Shown here: in pieces, positions 1 through 7,721 of the stretch
Layout: every line of letters begins with the position of its first letter
Numbering within the stretch: the first letter of the stretch is position 1
DNA from: JAJYSO01 sp964451785
Lineage (GTDB): Bacteria > Bacteroidota > Bacteroidia > Flavobacteriales > Flavobacteriaceae
Length of the DNA: 44,321 nt
Assembly: GCA_964451785.1 (NCBI GenBank)
Contig: CAYVJG010000024.1
Location: 1-44,321 of the forward strand
Reading direction: 5' to 3'
Notes under the pieces: model-generated
What the model saw: only the letters and a program-made list of their open reading frames with translations
Databases searched by the model: none
What the model was told of the DNA's origin: nothing
Program-made: the position numbers and the translations under genes

Positions 1-407
1 ATATGGAAGCTTATCCGCGAAATCAAAATAAATACGGACTGTTTAATGTAAAAACAAAGACCTTAATTCCGCCGAATTACGATGATGCGACGGCCTATAA
101 AAATTTTATTATTGTTTATAATCGCGATAAAAATACGTATTGGCATCAGCTGTTAGACTTGTCCGGCAAGCCTTTAACGGATACAGCTTATACAGAAATG
201 GAGCCGAAACACGGCTATTTGTTGTGTCAAAAAGATGGGAAATTAGGTGTTTTAAATACTAAAGGGAAAATCTTAATCCCTTTTAAATACAAATATATTT
301 GGGCACAAACGAGTCAGTTGATTATCGTAGAGGACGAAAACGGAGATAAATATTATATGAGCATTTCCGGAAAAGCTTTTAAAGCGCCGAAGGGTGTAAA
401 GAAATGA
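1..407 (+). CDS. WG-repeat protein, C-terminal part (5' end outside window)
   Basis: The frame is open to the window edge and ends at 407. The first ATG at position 3 is probably internal, because the residues around it already form part of a repeat. The protein holds at least two copies of a motif of the kind xKYGLFNVKTKTLIPPNYDD and GKLGVLNTKGKILIPFKYK. This is the pattern of WG beta-repeats (KYGlid..gk.iipp.YD), which occur in many Bacteroidota secreted or surface proteins of unknown function. No signal peptide can be judged because the N-terminus is missing. The motif spacing supports the family call; the biological role is unknown. Confidence 0.7.
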   Translation, partial: MEAYPRNQNKYGLFNVKTKTLIPPNYDDATAYKNFIIVYNRDKNTYWHQLLDLSGKPLTDTAYTEMEPKHGYLLCQKDGKLGVLNTKGKILIPFKYKYIWAQTSQLIIVEDENGDKYYMSISGKAFKAPKGVKK

Positions 408-465
408 GTGATGCCATTTTTAACTTCTAAAAATGTGTATAAAATCACATTTATCTAAGTTAATT

Positions 466-561
466 ATGCATTATTACACGAATAAGTGCTACACCGGTAC
501 GGTGGCGAGGCAAAAAGTTGCCACCGAAATCTGGTTGGTGGATGGTTGTGAAAATATTTGA
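466..561 (+). pseudogene. Remnant of a DUF3298-type gene related to the one at 5296
   Basis: A 31-codon open stretch encodes YTGTVARQKVATEIWLVDG. It matches the N-terminal part of the 553-residue DUF3298 protein at 5296-6957, which reads YTGTIAGQKVSADIWSING at the same place. The nucleotide sequence is also alike over this stretch. The reading frame stops at 559-561 and nothing further downstream resembles the rest of that protein. I read it as the relic of a paralogue that was mostly deleted. The resemblance is direct; the deletion history is inferred. Confidence 0.55.
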
Positions 562-572
562 GGGGCTTGAAG

Positions 573-695
573 TAATACCGAATCAACTATAAAATGTTAT
601 AAATAGGAAATTTTGATAAGTTTCTCCCGAATTACTCGGGACAGGTAGGTATTATACCAATATTTTTATAGCAAGTTATAATGGAATTGGTATAA
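573..695 (-). repeat. MITE-like intergenic element, copy D
   Basis: Read on the minus strand, this stretch begins TTATACCAATTCC, has the internal palindrome GGTATAATACC and ends GATTCGGTATTA. The same start, internal palindrome and end occur in the copy at 15762. Two more copies lie at 38491 and 42930. It carries no coding capacity. It fills most of the gap between the DUF3298 remnant and the AraC-type regulator. Confidence 0.6.
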
Positions 696-730
696 AATAT
701 TGTTTAACTTATCCTCCTGAAAAAATAAAT

Positions 731-1651
731 ATGACCAATTCTTTAGAAATACCGTATTTCGAGCGTGTTGTAGATTTGTACAATGCCTTGAATATTCCCA
801 TTGATCAGGATAGCCAATTTTCCATCAACAATCTGTTGGATTTACATAAGGATATCCCTTATAAATCGCCGGTTTTCAGGACCAATTATTATTCTTTTAT
901 CTTTGTGAAAAATGGTAAAGGGAACTACACTACTGATGATCAGACTTTTGAATACAGTTCTGGGACCATTTATTTTACCAATCCTGGACACCCTAAAGCG
1001 TTTGAGTTTTTTGAATTAAAAGATGCTTATATCATCACTTTTAGCGGCGAATTTTTAACCACCAACGTTCATCAACTCATTTTTGAAGAATTTCCATTTC
1101 TACTTTCGGAAACAGTCAAACCACAAAATCCGAATGCACAACAATTTGAAGAAATTGAGTTTTTTTACAAACAAATCCTTAAGGAATACAATGGTAGTTC
1201 TCCATTTAAAGAAAAAGTCATTAGCAGTTTATTAGTTGCACTCCTCTTAAAGATAAAATCTTTATTTTGGGAAGATTACCAACCTTTGGAAGAAGGTGAT
1301 CAACATTCTAAAATTGTAAAAACCTTTAAGGAAAATTTGGAGCTACACTATAGACAGCTATTTGAAGGACAAACATCAGAGATCCTCCAAGCTCAAGAAT
1401 ATGCTAACTTACAACAGTTGAATCCAAGTTATTTTAGTCAAGTTATTAAAAGCAAAACCGGAAAGTCCTCCTCGCAATGGATTGCTGAGCGAACGGTTTC
1501 TACGGCAAAATCTTTATTAAAAAGCACGTCAAAATCGATTAAAGAAATCACTTATGCCATTGGGTTTACCGAAACGGCACATTTCAGCAATTTTTTTAAG
1601 AAGCAAACCGGAATATCGCCCTCGGCTTATCGCAAAACACACAAAATCTAA
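731..1651 (+). CDS. AraC-family transcriptional regulator
   Basis: A 306-residue protein with a cupin-like N-terminal half and a C-terminal AraC/XylS double helix-turn-helix from about residue 195. The second helix-turn-helix signature is clear: IKEITYAIGFTETAHFSNFF followed by KKQTGISPSAYRKTHK. The N-terminal half would sense a small ligand and the C-terminal half bind DNA. It lies 91 bp upstream of, and co-directional with, the short-chain dehydrogenase gene, which makes that gene the likeliest target. The family is certain; ligand and regulon are inferred only from position. Confidence 0.9.
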   Translation: MTNSLEIPYFERVVDLYNALNIPIDQDSQFSINNLLDLHKDIPYKSPVFRTNYYSFIFVKNGKGNYTTDDQTFEYSSGTIYFTNPGHPKAFEFFELKDAYIITFSGEFLTTNVHQLIFEEFPFLLSETVKPQNPNAQQFEEIEFFYKQILKEYNGSSPFKEKVISSLLVALLLKIKSLFWEDYQPLEEGDQHSKIVKTFKENLELHYRQLFEGQTSEILQAQEYANLQQLNPSYFSQVIKSKTGKSSSQWIAERTVSTAKSLLKSTSKSIKEITYAIGFTETAHFSNFFKKQTGISPSAYRKTHKI

Positions 1652-1659
1652 AGTATTTG

Positions 1660-1713
1660 TAACACAAGCTAAAATTTACGTAACAAATTGAGCGATGTCC
1701 CTCCATAACTTTG
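1660..1713 (+). promoter_or_regulatory. Putative promoter and AraC-type operator before the SDR gene
   Basis: TAACTTTG at 1706-1713 fits the Bacteroidota -7 consensus TAnnTTTG, with an ATTG at 1687-1690 upstream. Just ahead of it, TAACACA (1660) and TAACAAA (1681) form a direct repeat with 21-bp spacing, two helical turns, as is common for AraC-family half-sites. The spacing between the two promoter boxes (15 bp) is shorter than usual, so the assignment is tentative. Confidence 0.35.
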
Positions 1714-1742
1714 TCTCATTAATCATTTAAAAACAAAAGATT

Positions 1743-2498
1743 ATGGCACGTATTGATTTAAAAGACAAAGTAGTTTTAGTAGCTGGAGGCGCCAAAAACC
1801 TCGGCGGATTGATTAGCCGTGAAGTGGCTAAGCAAGGATCGGATGTAGTGATTCACTACCACAGTGACAGCACTCAAAAAGATGCTGAAGAAACCGCAAG
1901 TGCAGTAAGAAATTTAGGTCGAAAAGTAGTTGTAGTACAAAGCGATTTGACTAAACCTCAAAACGTAAAAGCGCTTTTTGAAAAGGCTAAAAATGAACTG
2001 GGTAGAGTTGATGTTGCGGTTAACACAGCGGGGATGGTGTTGAAAAAACCGTTTTCAGAAACTACCGAAGAAGAATTTGACAAGATGTCGAATATCAACA
2101 GCAAGGCAGCCTATTTCTTTATCAAAGAAGCCGGTAAAAACCTGGAAGACAACGGAAAAATCATCACCATTGTGACTTCCTTACTTGGGGCATTCACCGG
2201 ATTGTACTCCACCTATGCAGGCGCAAAAGCACCGGTTGAGCATTACACCCGTTCGGCAGCCAAAGAATTTGCTGATAGAGGGATTTCAGTTACCGCAGTG
2301 GGTCCCGGCCCAATGGATACTCCATTTTTCTACGGACAAGAATCACCAGAGGCCGTAGCCTTTCATAAATCTATGGGAATGGGTGGTAACTTGACAAAAA
2401 TTGAAGACATCGTTCCGATTATCACCTTCCTTGCAACTGATGGCTGGTGGATTACCGGACAAACCATTTTAGCCAATGGTGGATATACCACTAAATAA
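1743..2498 (+). CDS. Short-chain dehydrogenase/reductase (SDR)
   Basis: A 251-residue classical SDR, NAD(P)-dependent and of FabG-like length. The N-terminal cofactor loop is present in a variant form, AGGAKNLGG (residues 14-22), in place of TGxxxGxG. The NTAG motif is at about 94-97. The catalytic residues are Ser146, Tyr158 and Lys162 (TYAGAK). The C-terminal GPGPMDTPF segment is also typical. The substrate cannot be deduced. It follows an AraC regulator and precedes a methyltransferase gene by 53 bp, so it may be the first gene of a regulated cluster running to 3860. Confidence 0.9.
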   Translation: MARIDLKDKVVLVAGGAKNLGGLISREVAKQGSDVVIHYHSDSTQKDAEETASAVRNLGRKVVVVQSDLTKPQNVKALFEKAKNELGRVDVAVNTAGMVLKKPFSETTEEEFDKMSNINSKAAYFFIKEAGKNLEDNGKIITIVTSLLGAFTGLYSTYAGAKAPVEHYTRSAAKEFADRGISVTAVGPGPMDTPFFYGQESPEAVAFHKSMGMGGNLTKIEDIVPIITFLATDGWWITGQTILANGGYTTK

Positions 2499-2551
2499 AC
2501 TAAGCAATTAGGGAAATCGGATTATCCCGGTTTCCCATTTTCTAAACGACA

Positions 2552-3061
2552 ATGACTCAACAAGAAAGCATTCAGCTTATTCAACAAGGGATTTTAGCCA
2601 AAACGCCTGAAATATGGGCAGATTTCGGTTGTGGTACGGGTGCATTCACCACGGCATTAGCTACTTTGTTGCCAGCAGGAAGTAAAGTAGTTGGCGTGGA
2701 CAAGTCCTATCAGAAATTTCCCAAATTGGTCAGCGAAGTTCAGATAGAATTTCTGCAAAATGATTTTTTGAAAGATGAATTAAGCCTGCCTCATTTGGAT
2801 GGTATCTTGATGGCCAATTCGCTTCATTTTGTGGCTGATAAAGTGAACTTCTTGAAAGAGTTAAAATCGAAGATGGAAAATCCGAAATTTCTGATTGTAG
2901 AATACGACACCAACCGCGCAAATCATTGGGTGCCTTATCCTATCAATTTTAAATCATTGCAAATATTATTTCTAAATTTGGGTTATTCGTCTGTTCAGAA
3001 ATTAAAAGAACAACAATCTATTTATGGTGGTGAAATGTATGCAGCATTAATCAAAAACTAA
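2552..3061 (+). CDS. Class I SAM-dependent methyltransferase
   Basis: A 169-residue protein with the class I methyltransferase motif I ADFGCGTGAF (residues 23-32), followed by VVGVDKS (motif II acidic residue) and LQNDFLKDELSLPHLDGILMAN (motif III/IV region). It is short, with a Rossmann core and little substrate-specific extension. The substrate is unknown. Five bases separate its stop from the start of the DoxX-like gene, which suggests cotranscription. Confidence 0.85.
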   Translation: MTQQESIQLIQQGILAKTPEIWADFGCGTGAFTTALATLLPAGSKVVGVDKSYQKFPKLVSEVQIEFLQNDFLKDELSLPHLDGILMANSLHFVADKVNFLKELKSKMENPKFLIVEYDTNRANHWVPYPINFKSLQILFLNLGYSSVQKLKEQQSIYGGEMYAALIKN

Positions 3062-3066
3062 ATATT

Positions 3067-3417
3067 ATGCTACTAAAAATACTCAACAGTATCCTCATCC
3101 TTTTTGCTGTATTTATGGGCGGCAAGCACGGTTAGAATATGCTCAACGCCAAGCCCGAAATGCTGGAAATGTTTGCCCAATGGGGCTTAGGACGTAATGT
3201 GGTCGTCATCAACGGCGCCATCACCCTTTTAGCTTCCATACTGATTCTGTTTCCCAAAACCTTTGTGTGGGGCAATTTTTTGATGGCTGTCGGCATCTTA
3301 TTGATTCTTTGTATGCAACTTACTGTCAGTAATTTAAAAGGTGCAGCCATTGAAATACCATTTTTATTGCTCAATTTGGTAATTATTTACTTGCAACACC
3401 CCCTAAAATCAACCTGA
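3067..3417 (+). pseudogene. DoxX-like membrane protein interrupted by an in-frame TAG
   Basis: The natural start is the ATG at 3067 (MLLKILNSILILFAVFMGGKHG), but codon 23 (3133-3135) is TAG. The frame then runs on as NMLNAKPEMLEMFAQWGLGR and three hydrophobic segments to 3417. The composite has four membrane-spanning stretches and about 116 residues, the usual size of small DoxX-like proteins. A single G-to-A change from TGG would explain the stop. A downstream ATG at 3139 could give a shortened protein lacking the first helix. A sequencing error is the simplest alternative to a real mutation. Confidence 0.65.
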
Positions 3418-3419
3418 TT

Positions 3420-3860
3420 ATGAAACCTAAAATACTATTGGTTGTTTTGATGGCTTCACTTTCATTTACCGCTTGTGGGCAATCCGGCAATAAGAAATCA
3501 ACTGAAAAAACAAACACTAAAACTGAACAAAAAATGGATTTATTAAAACTAACAAACGAAAACGTAAAGCAGGCCATTGAAGCCTTGCAAGCCAACAATA
3601 AAACAGCCTGGTTCTCTTACTTTACCGACGACGCTGTATTTACCGACGATGGCAATACCCGCGATTTTAAAGCGTTTTTTGACAATGCCTTCAACCACAA
3701 AGAGCATTTTCTGAGCATCGATAAAGTTGAAAATAATGGCTTAGATATTACCGGCAATTTTTATGCCGGCCAATGGGGCACGTTTAAAGTGTATTTCAAA
3801 TTTCACCAAAACGAAAACGGAAAATTTGACCGTTTGGATATTGGTCAGGTTTCAAAATAA
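3420..3860 (+). CDS. SnoaL/NTF2-like lipoprotein
   Basis: A 146-residue lipoprotein precursor: the signal peptide ends in a lipobox with Cys19 (SFTACGQ), followed by a polar Lys/Thr linker. The mature part (NVKQAIEALQANNKTAWFSYFTDDAVFTDDG...DFKAFFDNAF) has the pattern of a SnoaL/NTF2-like alpha+beta cone fold. The specific function is unknown. It starts 2 bp after the DoxX-like gene, so it is probably cotranscribed. Localisation to a membrane by lipidation is inferred from the lipobox. Confidence 0.75.
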   Translation: MKPKILLVVLMASLSFTACGQSGNKKSTEKTNTKTEQKMDLLKLTNENVKQAIEALQANNKTAWFSYFTDDAVFTDDGNTRDFKAFFDNAFNHKEHFLSIDKVENNGLDITGNFYAGQWGTFKVYFKFHQNENGKFDRLDIGQVSK

Positions 3861-3935
3861 ACGTTTCTTGAATACCTCCAAATACATTGTATTTTGTTAA
3901 ATTTATTGCATTAAAACGATTATTGGATTTTATTT

Positions 3936-5120
3936 ATGAAAGAAACAGCTCCTCAGCACGGCGTCTTTAAGCGCTCAACCATTGGCAGGTTTGCCGGAGA
4001 AAAACGATCAACAGTTGGACCGGTAGAGCTGTTTTTCGATTTGGTGTATGTCTTTGCCATTGTGCAAATTTCACACCTTCTGATTGGACATTTATCGTGG
4101 TTGGGATTTGCGCAGACCGCTATTGTTTTTGCGGCTATATGGTGGGGCTGGAACTACTCTGCCTGGGTGATGAATTGGATAAACCCTTCTAATGGGATTG
4201 TTCAAATTTTCGTAACCTTCCTTATGGTTTTAGCCTTAGGAATGGCCGTGGCTATCCCACACGCTTTCACTTCATCCGGACTGCTATTTGCCATTTGTTA
4301 TGTATTGATGAGCCTGGCTCGGCCGCTTTTTATGATATTATCTTTTCGAGGAAAACAGTTGGCTCACAACTACAAACTATTGGGGGCGTGGTCTGCAATG
4401 GCAGGCGTATTCTGGATTGGAGGCGCTTTTTTTGAGGGACAGTGGCGACTTCTAATCTGGTTATTGGCTGTTATTATTGATTATGCGGCGCCTCGAATAG
4501 ATTTTAAGTTCCCCGGTTTGGGTAGTGCTCCTATGAAGGATTGGAATACCGATCCTGAACATTTGGCTGAGCGGAATCGTTTGGTGTTTATCATTTCATT
4601 AGGTGAATCTATTTTATTAATGGGGAATGCGCTACTTGCTCATCACGAGTTGAATTTTATTTTAATAACCAGTCTCGTTGTTGGTTTCGCCTGTCTTTCG
4701 GCCTTGTGGTTCAATTATTTTGCTATAGCTGATGAGGAAATTCACGGAGGAAAATCCGACACTTCTGCTTTGCGGTCGGCTTATGCCTATGCGCACGCGC
4801 TGATGGTTGGAGGGGCCATCCTGATTGCCGTTTCCATCGAATTACGACTAACGCATCAGCATTTAAATACGGCAATGATTTTGGTAACCATTGGCGGCCC
4901 GGTGCTTTATCTTATTGGAAATATTTTGTTTTTACGCTCTCGATTTGGGCAGCTTACCAATTCCAGATATATCGCTATAGCAGTGTTGATTCTTTTGGGG
5001 ATATGCGCTTTTGTATGGCAGGAGGCTATGCCTATTTTAGCATTAAGTACTGCTATCTTTTTAATCATTGGAGGACTTGCTTTCCTAACCGCCAGGAAAC
5101 GTACGGTCACAGACGTTTAA
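3936..5120 (+). CDS. Low-temperature-requirement protein A (LtrA) family membrane protein
   Basis: A 394-residue polytopic membrane protein with about ten to twelve hydrophobic segments. The diagnostic N-terminal signature GPVELFFDLVYVFAIVQ is at about residues 28-44, and the central ERNRLVFIISLGESILLMG is also typical. The family was named for a Listeria cold-growth phenotype, but its biochemical activity is not established. The short polar N-terminus (HGVFKRSTIGRFAGEKRST) is cytoplasmic by the positive-inside rule. It stands alone, with 75 bp upstream and 175 bp downstream. Confidence 0.9.
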   Translation: MKETAPQHGVFKRSTIGRFAGEKRSTVGPVELFFDLVYVFAIVQISHLLIGHLSWLGFAQTAIVFAAIWWGWNYSAWVMNWINPSNGIVQIFVTFLMVLALGMAVAIPHAFTSSGLLFAICYVLMSLARPLFMILSFRGKQLAHNYKLLGAWSAMAGVFWIGGAFFEGQWRLLIWLLAVIIDYAAPRIDFKFPGLGSAPMKDWNTDPEHLAERNRLVFIISLGESILLMGNALLAHHELNFILITSLVVGFACLSALWFNYFAIADEEIHGGKSDTSALRSAYAYAHALMVGGAILIAVSIELRLTHQHLNTAMILVTIGGPVLYLIGNILFLRSRFGQLTNSRYIAIAVLILLGICAFVWQEAMPILALSTAIFLIIGGLAFLTARKRTVTDV

Positions 5121-5295
5121 AAACGTATTCAATCAGAAAATTCTAATCATCAATAAAGAAGGGCTGTAAAAAAAATGATGTCAGAAACAAGAGTCATAGG
5201 TGTAGTCGCTTTGTAGATGCCAATTTACGATCTTGTAGTTAGTATGTGGCTAAAATGTTTCCTACACCTGTGTGAAATGAATTAATTTTGATGAT

Positions 5296-6957
5296 ATGAA
5301 AAAGCTGTTATGCATTATTGTCCTGTTTTTAGTCATCCCATTGTACGGGCAAGTACAAAAAATTGGGATGTTATCTCAAAACTTTTACAAACATTACACC
5401 GGCACCATTGCTGGACAAAAAGTGTCGGCAGACATTTGGTCCATAAACGGCCAATTGGAAGGGCGATATGAATACCAAAAATACCAGAAAAACATCTCGC
5501 TGTCGTTTATTACGCAAGCTAATGGGATTTATCTGTTTGGAGAAAATGTAGAACCTAATAATCCAAAGGATAAGTATCCGATTTGGAAGATTCAATTTAA
5601 AGGTCATCAATTGACCGGCAACTGGATGAGTGCGGATAAAAAGAAATTATATCCTATCAAACTAACAGAAGATTATCCTCAGGGCATGGTGCGATTTACC
5701 AGCGGCTATGCACAAACTTCTTACCGCGCTTATCCGAATACTCAAGATTCTTCCTCTTATGATATCAGTTGGATCTATCCGATTGCGTTAGGCAATGATT
5801 CCGCTTCCCAATGGCTCAATAACCAGATTAAAAATTTGTTAGGTGTGCCTCACACTGTTTTTTTTAAAGAAGGCATTAAAACGGCTGATCTTAAACTCTT
5901 GAAAGACTATAAAGAAATCGCCAAAGAGGCACAAAATTCGGAGGACAGAATGTCTTTTCAATTGGATTGGTTTACCCTTACTCAGATTAGCGTCATTTAT
6001 AATAAAAATGGCTATGTTCAGCTGGATGATTTTGAAGAATCCTATACCGGTGGCGCGCATCCCAATCACAGCGAAAGCAACCTGATTTACGATATGAAGA
6101 ATCAGCAAGAGATTGGACTAAGCGATATTACCACTATGGACTCTATTCAACTTCAAAAGTTGATTGAAACACAATTTAGAAAAGATTACGGCTTGTCGCC
6201 AACCGAATCGCTCAGCACCATTCTTTTCGATAATTATTTACCACCGACTGAAAATTTTGCTTTTAGTCAACAGGGCATTCAATTCATTTACAACCCCTAT
6301 GAAGTGGCGGCTTATGTCTATGGAATTATTTATGTCTTTATTCCGTATAAAAAATTGGAAGGCACTTTGGCGCTTGAGTTTAAAAAACGGATGCATTTAT
6401 TCCCTACATCTGAAAATAGTTATCATCGAAAAGAGGGCGAGTCTGCAACAGTATTCGTAAATAGATTAAAGCCGGATTCTGCTACCCTAATCAAAGACCA
6501 GGTCGTTGAAACGAAAGAATTTGGATTTCCGGGTATTTTATCCTTTTATCATTTTCCTTTTATGTACAAAGGCGAGCAATCCGGTTCATTTATAAGAGGT
6601 TACTTGTGGTTATCGCAAGGGAATGGTAATTATAAGCGAATAGAGATTGGTCATTTTTATCAGGATGGGGGTTCTCCACTCATCCATTCCGTCTTTTTTG
6701 CCAATGCTGATCATCAGCCGGGACGAGAATTAGTCGTGATTTGTAAAATACCGCAGCGTCATTATGATTATGACGGTGCCTTTTATGAAACCTATTTTTT
6801 TCATTATGATAAAAAGAAGCAGCAATTTTCGAGAGTAGAAGACTTGAGTCAACAATTCTTCGGTTGTGAATGCGGTTTCCGAGATGGTCGAACAAAAACT
6901 GCCAAGTACAAAACCGCCGCCGCAGTTCGTAAAAAACTGCAAGAAATGGGATTTTAA
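5296..6957 (+). CDS. Secreted DUF3298 (RsiV-like) domain protein
   Basis: A 553-residue protein with an N-terminal signal peptide (MKKLLCIIVLFLVIPLYGQ). The central region carries the DUF3298 signature YTGGAHPNHSESNLIYDM with the GLSDI follow-on, as in RsiV and related extracytoplasmic proteins. The preceding region (about residues 120-240) resembles the DUF4163-type partner domain. The C-terminal 170 residues are Tyr/His-rich and unassigned. A degraded copy of its N-terminal part is found at 466-561. The function is unknown; RsiV itself is a lysozyme-sensing anti-sigma factor, but no transmembrane anti-sigma domain is present here. Confidence 0.8.
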   Translation: MKKLLCIIVLFLVIPLYGQVQKIGMLSQNFYKHYTGTIAGQKVSADIWSINGQLEGRYEYQKYQKNISLSFITQANGIYLFGENVEPNNPKDKYPIWKIQFKGHQLTGNWMSADKKKLYPIKLTEDYPQGMVRFTSGYAQTSYRAYPNTQDSSSYDISWIYPIALGNDSASQWLNNQIKNLLGVPHTVFFKEGIKTADLKLLKDYKEIAKEAQNSEDRMSFQLDWFTLTQISVIYNKNGYVQLDDFEESYTGGAHPNHSESNLIYDMKNQQEIGLSDITTMDSIQLQKLIETQFRKDYGLSPTESLSTILFDNYLPPTENFAFSQQGIQFIYNPYEVAAYVYGIIYVFIPYKKLEGTLALEFKKRMHLFPTSENSYHRKEGESATVFVNRLKPDSATLIKDQVVETKEFGFPGILSFYHFPFMYKGEQSGSFIRGYLWLSQGNGNYKRIEIGHFYQDGGSPLIHSVFFANADHQPGRELVVICKIPQRHYDYDGAFYETYFFHYDKKKQQFSRVEDLSQQFFGCECGFRDGRTKTAKYKTAAAVRKKLQEMGF

Positions 6958-6960
6958 AAC

Positions 6961-6993
6961 AAACCTGACAGGTTTCCAAAACCTGTCAGGTTT
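6961..6993. repeat. 33-bp inverted repeat (hairpin), copy 1
   Basis: Two 15-base arms, AAACCTGACAGGTTT and its exact reverse complement, are separated by CCA. Each arm is itself an odd palindrome. The element starts three bases after the stop codon of the DUF3298 gene and is identical to the copy at 7664-7696. It could end transcription in either direction or act as a REP-like element. Confidence 0.7.
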
Positions 6994-7014
6994 AAGCTAA
7001 CCAACAAATTTACG

Positions 7015-7623
7015 ATGAAAACAACGTTCTTAATTTTGGTTGTCTTTCTGCTATCCAGTTACGGTAGCGTGCAAGCTCAAATAATGCTACAAGCTCAACT
7101 TGATTACGATCAGGTGATGGATTCTATAAATCTTAATCCTAATAACGCTGTGGTGAGGGTAGCATTATCCACACAAAATTTTCAACCGATTTGCAGCCAG
7201 CCGATGCCGGAAAAGGTGTTAAAATGGGCTTCTGATAAACAGTTGACGTTGACTGAAAATGGATTTCGGATAGAAATAGATTATTTAGGCGCCAATATGT
7301 CAACACGGAATAGGTATTATTTCGATTATGACGCAACAAGCCAAAAAATTATTCTTATTCGCTTAACGTCTTCGGTCAGTGGAAGCGGCAATAGTGTCGA
7401 GGCTAGCCTGAAGTTGTCGAATGGGCTGTTTCAAGCCGATTGGAGATTATATGAATACAATTCGAAAACACAAAAATACCATAGAACGCCGCTGCCCACG
7501 GTGATAGATACGCTGAAACTGCCTGAAGTCCATCTAAATGAATTTGACGGCGAGGTGTTTGATATTTTTGAAACAACTATAGGCGAATCATTCGAGAGAG
7601 CAAACGCGCTGGATAAAAACTGA
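7015..7623 (+). CDS. Exported protein of unknown function
   Basis: A 202-residue protein with a clear signal peptide (MKTTFLILVVFLLSSYGSVQAQ) and a mature part without recognisable motifs. The mature sequence is mixed alpha/beta with few charged clusters (for example YFDYDATSQKIILIRLTSSVSG). I do not recognise the family. It lies between two copies of the 33-bp hairpin repeat, so it may form an independent transcription unit. Function unknown. Confidence 0.65.
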   Translation: MKTTFLILVVFLLSSYGSVQAQIMLQAQLDYDQVMDSINLNPNNAVVRVALSTQNFQPICSQPMPEKVLKWASDKQLTLTENGFRIEIDYLGANMSTRNRYYFDYDATSQKIILIRLTSSVSGSGNSVEASLKLSNGLFQADWRLYEYNSKTQKYHRTPLPTVIDTLKLPEVHLNEFDGEVFDIFETTIGESFERANALDKN

Positions 7624-7631
7624 AAACGCCT

Positions 7632-7661
7632 AACTACAACGAACTACAACGAACTACAACG
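7632..7661. repeat. Three tandem copies of a 10-bp unit
   Basis: The decamer AACTACAACG is repeated three times without interruption, directly before the second 33-bp hairpin repeat. It is short and fully intergenic. No function is evident. Confidence 0.6.
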
Positions 7662-7663
7662 AC

Positions 7664-7696
7664 AAACCTGACAGGTTTCCAAAACCTGTCAGGTTT
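7664..7696. repeat. 33-bp inverted repeat (hairpin), copy 2
   Basis: Identical over all 33 bases to the element at 6961-6993 (15-base arms around CCA). It lies 26 bp upstream of the start of the 451-residue gene, after the 10-bp tandem repeat. Confidence 0.7.
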
Positions 7697-7721
7697 ACGC
7701 GAAGAAATAAAACATAGAAAA

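Noticed and set aside
7632..7661. Three 10-bp tandem repeats as iterons of a replication origin
   Set aside because: Too few and too short, with no replication initiator gene or DnaA boxes nearby.
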